Below, in pieces: positions 53,301 through 62,300 of a stretch of 64,000 nucleotides of DNA. Within the stretch, counting starts at the first letter, position 1, and each line of letters starts with the position of its first letter. Under the pieces are notes generated by a model. The model was not told where the DNA came from. It searched no databases and was given only the letters and a program-made list of their open reading frames with translations. Made by a program: the position numbers and the translations under genes. Source of the DNA: Liolophura sinensis (lineage: Eukaryota; Mollusca; Polyplacophora; Chitonida; Chitonidae); assembly GCF_032854445.1 (NCBI RefSeq), contig NC_088300.1:34451608-34515607 (forward strand), given 5' to 3'.

Positions 53301-56300
53301 TTAATGTGGTTCTTTGGTAACAAAAGTACCTGTAAATAATCTGTATAAAAACAAAAAAGTGGGCAGGCAACCTTGCATGTATTGCCTGTGAAAAATGTAC
53401 AAGCAAAAATGTATGCAAAATTGAACATTTCAGATATGATTGAATTTCTGCAAGAAGTCAAAAGATTTGGCTTTTACAAGTAAAATGAGCAGTTCATTAT
53501 GGCTTTCAAAAATCAACTGAACAGTTTTGTTTACTATTTTTTCGATATTGTTTTGCAAGGTATGGAGGGACTCTGTCTCCCAGTTTGTTTATGTTCTGTT
53601 TTTAGTACATTTTATGAAACATTGAGGGTAGTGAAAATATCAGATACAGTTACAAATGACATTATGTTTATGTCAGGAGTAGTAACACATTGACACTTGT
53701 ATCATGGTGAGGGATGACTGAACTTTGCATCCATTTTGACCTTTCACTAATGGATTTATGAGTTCAAATCTGGCATGGTTAACCCGATTTAACATACAAG
53801 AACAGTTTATACACATATCTGTTTTGTTTATCATTCCAAACAGGACAGTCCTCCACAGACGGAGAATGGTTGAAAAATATTGTTCAGGGTAGGCAAAGTT
53901 GGAATGGTGGGGTTGGTCAAAATGTTTATGAAAAAAGTTTGATTTTGTCACGGTTTTTCTTTTATTTTCATTAAATAAAAAATAACTTGAAAAAAAAAGG
54001 TATGGAGAAGCAAAATAATGCTGATTATGTTGTTTACCTGAGCATATTTTTTGAGTCCATGATATGAATGGTGTCTGGTAGTAAAATTATCTGCTGTTGT
54101 ACTTTTCGGCAGTGGGTTCCTTTTGGGGATATACTGTTATCTTTTCACACTTCTTCGTTGGTCATAGTTCACATCTTTTAGTCTTTCTGAAAATATCAGG
54201 TTATTTGTCACTCCACATTTTCCTGGAATGAAATAAACAACTGTACCCATAACAAAAAGGATGCTTGCATGACTCCAATATGCTTCAAAAACAGCTCCCT
54301 GGCTGAGTGTCAGATTGATTTTCATCATTAAATTATATTACTTTAATACTAACCGATGTTTTTCTTATGATGTGAAAGTGTTTAAATACTTAAATGTGAT
54401 TTTTTTTTTTGGCTTTTCATCAGTATTTTGTATTTAAATATGTACTTTTCTTATATATACATTATGTAATAAGAAATAATAAGAAGTAATATTTTTGTAA
54501 TGTGTATGTACATGTATGGTTCAGGCGTTATACGTAGCTAACAATGTACTAGTCTAAGATGCATGAATTTTGGACAGAATTAATACAATTACATGTATTG
54601 ACATAGAAGTTACCTTCTTTGATGTGAATGTTATTTCAATATTAGTTATTTATAGGTTCGCATTGTACATGTACATACTTCTTTTAGATATTATATCTGT
54701 TGTTGCCGTAGAAACCATTACCTGTTATATGTACTTACAATAGTATATGAAGTGGATGAATTAAAATGAAATGACTAACCTGTAAGTTTGGTGGTGCTAT
54801 TTCAGCTTTGGGTAGGATAGGAAGTTTTAAGGACAAATCACGTCTGTCCACATCAAGTTTGGAGTCGAGCAGTAAACGCGTCTCCCATCAGAATGGCAGC
54901 GTTGACCCTAAGGGTGACTTTGTCAACAACTCAGTACAGGGACTTAATAAATTCTCCCTCTATGTGTTGGGAGAGAAAACACAGATGAAGGTACAGTATA
55001 TAGCTTTTTAATCTTTAATGCCGAGCTTTAGTTAGAAACTGACTTTGTATAATTTTCTGCTATATAAGTGTGTGTATTTACTGTAATTCTTCAACCTTTT
55101 CACGTGTTTGCAAAGTGTTTATTTAAGCATATTCTGAAGGAATTAGTTTGTGTAGACTGTTAAAATTATACTTTTTTTTTTGAGCCCTGAAATCGGCCAA
55201 ACCAGCGTAGTTTTGTTTTCAAAATGAAATGAAAAATGTGCATAAATTGCGCTGAAAGTTGCTGTTTTAAATGTGAAAAGGTTGAGGAATTAAGGTAGCT
55301 GAATTGTCAGTAGTACATGTATGTGTTTTTTTTATTACTTCTGTAGATAACATTGGGTAAATCTAGCTAGTAGTAAGTCTTTGATAAGGATAATGTTATT
55401 ACTAGAGATGGCAGATTTGGTAAGAACCTGTGTTATCTCCTCAGAATGCAAGGTGTACACATTCTTTTTAAGGCAGATTTTGAAGTTTGAATAAAAAAAA
55501 AATTAGAGAAATGAGTGCACTCCAAAAGAGACTCCAACCTAAAAACAAAAAAATAAAAGATAACATCTCTGAAAATTTACTCACTGTACATGTACATAGT
55601 CAGGAAGGGCTATGCTGCAGTCTTTTTTTGTAAAGTGACCAATAGTGTCCCCCATCAGTCAGGCTCTACTTCACTCATGTCCCCTTACAGGGTATTAAGG
55701 TGGAGTCTTTCCCCAAATGTGACTTCATTCCGGTGGACTTTTATGATGTGCGACATGTGAAGACCAGTTTCAAGAAGCTAATGAGGGCGTGCGTGCCCAG
55801 CGCCCCTCTCCCCTCTGCTGAGGCAGGCTTCTACAAGGCAGTGGATGAGTCAGAGTGGTTGCTTCAGGTAGTATAGTTACTTGTACACATGTAGTGGCAG
55901 AAAAGGTGTGGTTAGCTTGTGCTCATCTCTCAAAGAAGCAGTGTGAGAGAATCTGTAAGATAAACATGATTTATGTGAATAAAAGAGGTTATTTGTGAAG
56001 ATGTGGCTCTGGGACCATGTAGATTATGTTGTGAACATGTATATGTACACTACACTATTGCTTGTAGTTTAGTTAGAGAACACCTCAAATGGCTGCTTTA
56101 GTGTTTAGGACATTTTCTAGAATTACTTTTAATTTGTGAAAGCCTTATGAATTTGGACGTTTATGGGTTTTTTTTGTGGTTTTTTTTTTATTCATATTTT
56201 CCTGTTTTCCCCACAGATCCAGAACATCTTGCAGCTGGCTGGAGCAACAGTGGACCTGATAGACGTTCAGGGCTCGTCTGTGATGATCTGTCTGGAGGAT

Positions 56301-59300
56301 GGATGGGACATCACTACACAGGTAAACGGTCACATTCTCACCAGTGAGTCATAGCAGGGAAACAAATGGGTTTCCTGTTCTAAAGCAGGCTGAATCACTT
56401 AATAAATCACCTTCATTGTGTAAATCAATACAGAATTAAGTAAACAACGTAATGGGGTTCTCTGGCCCTCCAAAAAGGGATGCAAAACCTTGTAACTCAC
56501 ACAAAACAGCAGTGCCGTCTACTTACATAATGAAACCAGCTATGATTACTCATGCTAACTTCTCATGTTGCTATTGAAATCACTGGTATTTTTATTCATA
56601 TAAGTAGAGGTCTGCTGTTTTATGAGTTATAATATCTGTTTCCCCTTATGGAAAGCTGGACAATGCCATTATTCTGTTAAGTTTCTTGTGCTCATCAAAA
56701 TGATAACATTCACAAAAAAATGTCATAAGATTAGGTATTGTCAGTCATTGTACATTTCACATGTACTCTTCAAATACAAATGTTGGTTAGTCACGGGATG
56801 TGCGCTGTATCTGGTGAAGGAAGGTGGACAAATCCAGGTACTCCGATTTCATCCAGGCATGAATCCAAGTACTGCCATACACATGAAAATCTCTTGAATT
56901 TAATATTTAACACCAGAACAAAATACCCTAATTCTACAACGTTTTCAAAGGCCTCTTATGACCAGTATTTTGTAACATTCTGAGAGAAATATGGAGGGTA
57001 GAGAAATAGTTTGGCATTTTATCGTTTTAATTGCCTGTATGCATGCATTCCACTGGAAAAAGGGCTTTAGAGGTCGAACAGATTTACAGTATCAATAACT
57101 TTTGTTGGTTAAAGTCTGGAAGTCCATTAATTTACTGCTGTAGGTGGTGTCGGTTGCTGAGCTGCTAATGGACCCATTCTACCGGACGATAGAGGGCTTC
57201 AAAGTGCTGATAGAGAAGGAATGGCTGGCGTTTGGTCACCGCTTCACTCACCGCAGTAATCAGACTGCCGCTAACCAGGCCAGTGGCTTCGCTCCTATCT
57301 TCCTACAGTTCCTGGATGTAGTCCATCAGGTAGGAATCAGGAGAAAATGCTTTTACGAAGGCTGTGTGTTATTTAGCCTTTCCTTACACGCCAATGTATA
57401 ATCATATTAAATGCAGAAATATGAAATGCGAACAAGTTTAATAAGGAATGAATGGGTACAGCTTAGAGCCACTTTTATGTCCAGTAAAGAATGAATGAAT
57501 GAATGTTTATCAGTTATTGCCACTTTCAGCAATACTGCAGGCAAGTCTTGGTGATCCAATAAAAGAGAAGATTTCACCAGATGATTGCTTTTGTTTCTTG
57601 GGCAACAAATGACAGTGCTTAGTATTGTTCTCTTTACAAAAATGACTATTGTCGTAAAAGATTCTTGACTACAGTTTTGAATTCTAATAAATAAATAAAT
57701 AAATAAAACACAAATATTATTGCTCCACCATTAGAATGTCACAATGCTCAGATCGTGAAGGGAAGCCAAAACCTGACGTTGACATCTGCAGTTATGACAT
57801 TTCTTACAATCCATATTTAACAACCTTTTTATCCTAATTGTCAGGTGTCAGGTAAATGGCATCTAGTACTCACAGAGGCGTTTTTAACATTGGTTAGATC
57901 AAGATATTCACGTAGAGGAAAAATGTTCAATGAAAAAGAGGACAATGAATACAACAGAGTTCAGGGTTTTGGGGCTACTGTACTATCCCTGTCATTGAAG
58001 AGTGTTATCCTTTTTATTTTGAGTGTCGTAAAACTGCTCCATGCCATAATATAAAAATAGGAGTTCATTGACAATTTATTTTTTTGTCAGCTATAAATGA
58101 ATTTACAGTGGCTTATTCACTATGAAAGGACTGTCAAAAATTGTTTGTTTGTTTTTTTCATATATTTTTGTTGATATATTTTCAGATTCACTCTCAGTTC
58201 CCTTGCTCATTTGAGTTCAATCAGTACTTCATCAAGTTCATGGCTTACCATTATGTGTCCAATCGTTTCCGAACGTTCATGTTGGACAACGAGTTCGAGC
58301 GGATGGAAGCAGGCTGGCTATTAGAGGAGAAGAAAGGGAAGTTGACAACGAGCGACGAGGAGGCGGGGTTTACACCCAAACACACGACCAGTCACGGCAC
58401 GTCCCTGTGGGAGTATGTAGACAAGCACCGGCGCAAGTCGCCCATCTTCTTCAACTTCCACTACAGTACCCGTGACCAAGAAATGGTAAGGCAGTAGACA
58501 GCAGTTTATAGTTATCCCAAATTCATCTGTGAGACAACTGTGAATGGCCATAATATTTCAGGGAGAATTGTCATCTTCCGAGTTGAAGATTTAGGTACTC
58601 AAATAGAGATTAAACAGACTGGACTGGAATGTGAAGTAAGATAATGACTTACACAAGACATCACATGTAAAATATTAAATAGAATATGGATATGTAACCT
58701 AGAAGGGAAAAGTAAACCAATGAGGAAAGCAAAAAATGAAACATATTCAGGCCATCTTCCAAAAAAACATAACCGAAAAAGTAACTATTGTTTGAGACTT
58801 TTTATCATTGAGTGTAAAATTCAGTGTATTTAACTTTTCTGTTTACTAGGTGCTAAGGCCATACTCTAATATCTCCAACCTGAAGATTTGGGACTACTAC
58901 TTGACGGAGGACTTGGCACATGGCCCAGCGTATGACATAGAGCTGGCCTACAAGGAACTCCAGCTGGTGGAGGAACAGGAAGGGGCAGATAGCCCCAGGA
59001 GGAAAATTCTCAATGGCTGCTACAACAACATCAACGTGCAACAACCATCAGTATTCACAGAGCTCTTCACGGTATGAGCCTTGATGGGGGAACCATTAAC
59101 CTTGCCTTTTAGACTACTGTCAAAATGGAGTACTTAATCAAAATGTTTGCTTGTGAAACACAAGGCCTAAAATTGTGCTTACCTTTGCCTTGAAGATAAT
59201 TGAATTAAGAAATAATGGCTTCATTCACTGTGTATACTGTGTGATAACTGCAATAATAAAGGAAGTGTCCATTGTTTTTGGACAAGGCCATGGGCCGAGT

Positions 59301-62300
59301 CTTAAAACAATGGACGCTTCTGTTTTTACGGCAGTTATCACACCATATACGCAGTGAATGAAGCCATTATTTCTGTTCTAAAACATCATCGGTTCACATG
59401 TATTTTATGCTAATTTTTAGTTTTTACTGTCTTTTGATTTTCAAACTGATATCTATTGACCCCTTTATTTTGATTACACCTGTCTTGCGTCGATCGCTCT
59501 GTCAAGTCCACTTTAAAGAACTACAGGGTCGGTATGTCGAGAACTAATGAGAACACCGCATTTTGCACGTGATATGTCCAAGCTGGTTGTTGGATGAGTT
59601 TCAGATATTCCTAAAGTAAGATTTTAGTCAGGAGCGTTGAGATGTGGAAATAAAACTATGAAGAGAGAGACAGACGGAAGTCATGTACAGGATATTTAGC
59701 TAACAAGATGACAAGCGCTATGCAAGAAGCTATGGCAGTTAGCAATAGTGGCTAGCTCAACTGCTTTGTGCCATCACTGACAACATGTAGCCCTGGATGA
59801 AGGCCTGCAGGCTTGGATATTTCCGACACTTAATTGCTTCTGTCACCAGATATTAGTGCACTCAGTGTATCATACAAACATGAGAAAAAGAGGCAGGGTT
59901 TTTATGTGGGCGTTGGAAAAGGCTTGTCTATAAGCGACATAAATTGATAAAGACTGGACGTTTTTGACCGGACATGGTCATCAAAATTTAAGTGGAAAAT
60001 TAAAACAAACAAATTAACATGTGTATGTAGAATTTTGCTGTTGCTTTTCGTTGTTTATACTTTGCTTTTGCTAAGTGTACATAGATCTGTCAGCGAGTGT
60101 AGAGTAAGTAATCTGCCCTTAAGTTAAACTGTTTGACCTACATATAGATTGCACGGCTTCAACTTGTGACATCTTAATGTTTGTTTTCACACTTTTAAAC
60201 TCCGTGCCGTACCAACCTATCCTCCCTGCAGTAGGAACAACGCTGCTGAACGCTATGACGTTACTCTTGGACATCAGTGTTGGGGTCGCGCGGGGAAAAA
60301 TTCACTACATATACGTTCCTGTATATGCACATACTCTGTGAAGTACACATTTGGCAGATGTAAAGTACAAATTTGGCAGATGTAAAGTACACATTTGGCA
60401 GATGTGTTAGAATGTGATCAAGGCAAACTATACTGCTTTACTTGAAGCTTAAAGCCTATTCATTCTCTTTACATCTGAAGATTTGAGAGGCATTTGGCAA
60501 ATTTATGAGTTTCATTCCAAATTTTAGCATTCTAATTTAGCATACTATTTAAAGTAGCTTCTCTCTGATTTGTTCATCATCTTTCATAAATTGTTTTGTC
60601 TGAATGTCTCCAGAAAATCAGTAAGTTAGAGAGTAACTTGGGGCACCTACCTAGGAAGTGGAAGACTGTGTTTGACAAACTGGAGTCCCCACACGAACCT
60701 TTGAACCGCCAGATCTCTCTGAACACACAGCTGATCCGTTCTCACGGACGCTCTATCCACAAACGCTCCACGCTGGAAATCCTGGTACGAGGCAAAATGC
60801 TTGGCGAGGCAGCTCGTGTGTTCAACCAGTCCCATCGTTTTGAGGTGTTCACCTTCACTACGCCGGCTTACTGTGATTACTGCTCCAATGTGCTCTGGGG
60901 ACTAGTCAAGACAGGTAGGGGATCATGTCTTGAGAGGAGTTATGTCCCATGTTGATGAACTGTGCTGGTTTCACACTGTAATTCCACTTCTTATAAATTT
61001 ACATCTAAAACGTACTTGATTTCACCTTAAATTTGGAAAAGCACTTTCAGAAGCTCATAAGGACCATAAAATGATACGTTCTGATGCTAACACTTTAGTT
61101 TTTCTGATAAGGAAAGTGTTTGCTTTCTTAAAGGGATACAGAATCTGCGCTGATTGGCTGACAGTAGAGACAGGATTGTCATGGTTAAACCCCACAGCTT
61201 TCCTGACACTTGAATAAATATACCATACCTAAAGTTCAGCTCAGCCTATCTCTTTTACCAGCCAATCACAAGCGATTCTGAATCCCTTTAACCTGAACGA
61301 GTTGACATTTTATTCATGATCATATTGTCCACAAAATTTTTGTAAAATGCATAATGGGAATTTTTTTTAATGATATTTTAAAAGTATTATGAAAGCTTCA
61401 AAAAGTAACTGGGTAAAATTCTAATCCTGGTTGAAGACGATTTTGCAATTTCATGAATAGTTTACCTGCTTACAAATGTTTGGCTAAAAAAAATGTGAAT
61501 TTGGCCATAGTCATTCGTTGTAATAGATAGATTGAATGTACTTGTTTTTCCTAATTGAAGTGAAATTTACATGACCAATGCTGTAATATCATATCTGTGG
61601 TATATATTATTAAGACTCTTTTTCTGTATAAGAACATTTAGTAACATCTACCAGAATCCTGTTCAATGTATTTACATTCATATCCAGATGATTTCTGTGT
61701 TCCTGGAATGTTTAAGATTTGATATATTTTTGGGGGGTTTGATTACAGTTTCACCTGTAGGGATGCAGTGTGCTGACTGTGGTTACAACTGTCATGACAA
61801 GTGCGTCAATTATGTCCCCAAGAACTGCACAAAGCTCAAGGTGCTGCCCCCTGCAAGCAGTACAGCTAACCTCTCCCGTAGCGGCCTGCCAGACACAGGA
61901 TCTAGTCCCACAGGTAACCTTCCAGTCGATCATATGTAGTGTTACCACTGACGCAACTAACGGTTCTTGCACAGTATATACCTGTTCAAACATTTCCACA
62001 CTATAGGTACTTTTTAGAAACGTGAATTTTCAGTTCAAGTTCATACATTTTGAAAGAAATTTTCCTGAAAATGTCTAAAAATAAATGATGAACAAAAATG
62101 ATGTAAAAGAGTAAAATTGTGACAATACTACAATTGAACTGCAGCTTTGACTCAGGAGATTTGTCATCTACTTGGAGGAGATTTAATGAAACACAAAATT
62201 TATTTATTTATTTGATTGGTGTTTTACGCTGTATGCAAGAATACTTCACTTATACGACGGTGGCCAGCATTATGGTGGGTGGAAACCGGGCAGAGCCCTG

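Larger units (their letters stand above)
59072..60613. other. 1.5-kb intron between exons 34 and 35
   Basis: It holds the foldback at 59209-59373 and three copies of a 24-bp unit (aagtacacatttggcagatg) at about 60341-60407. The stretch 59480-60300 is GC-richer than most introns, but no exon or known repeat was recognised. Confidence 0.7.
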
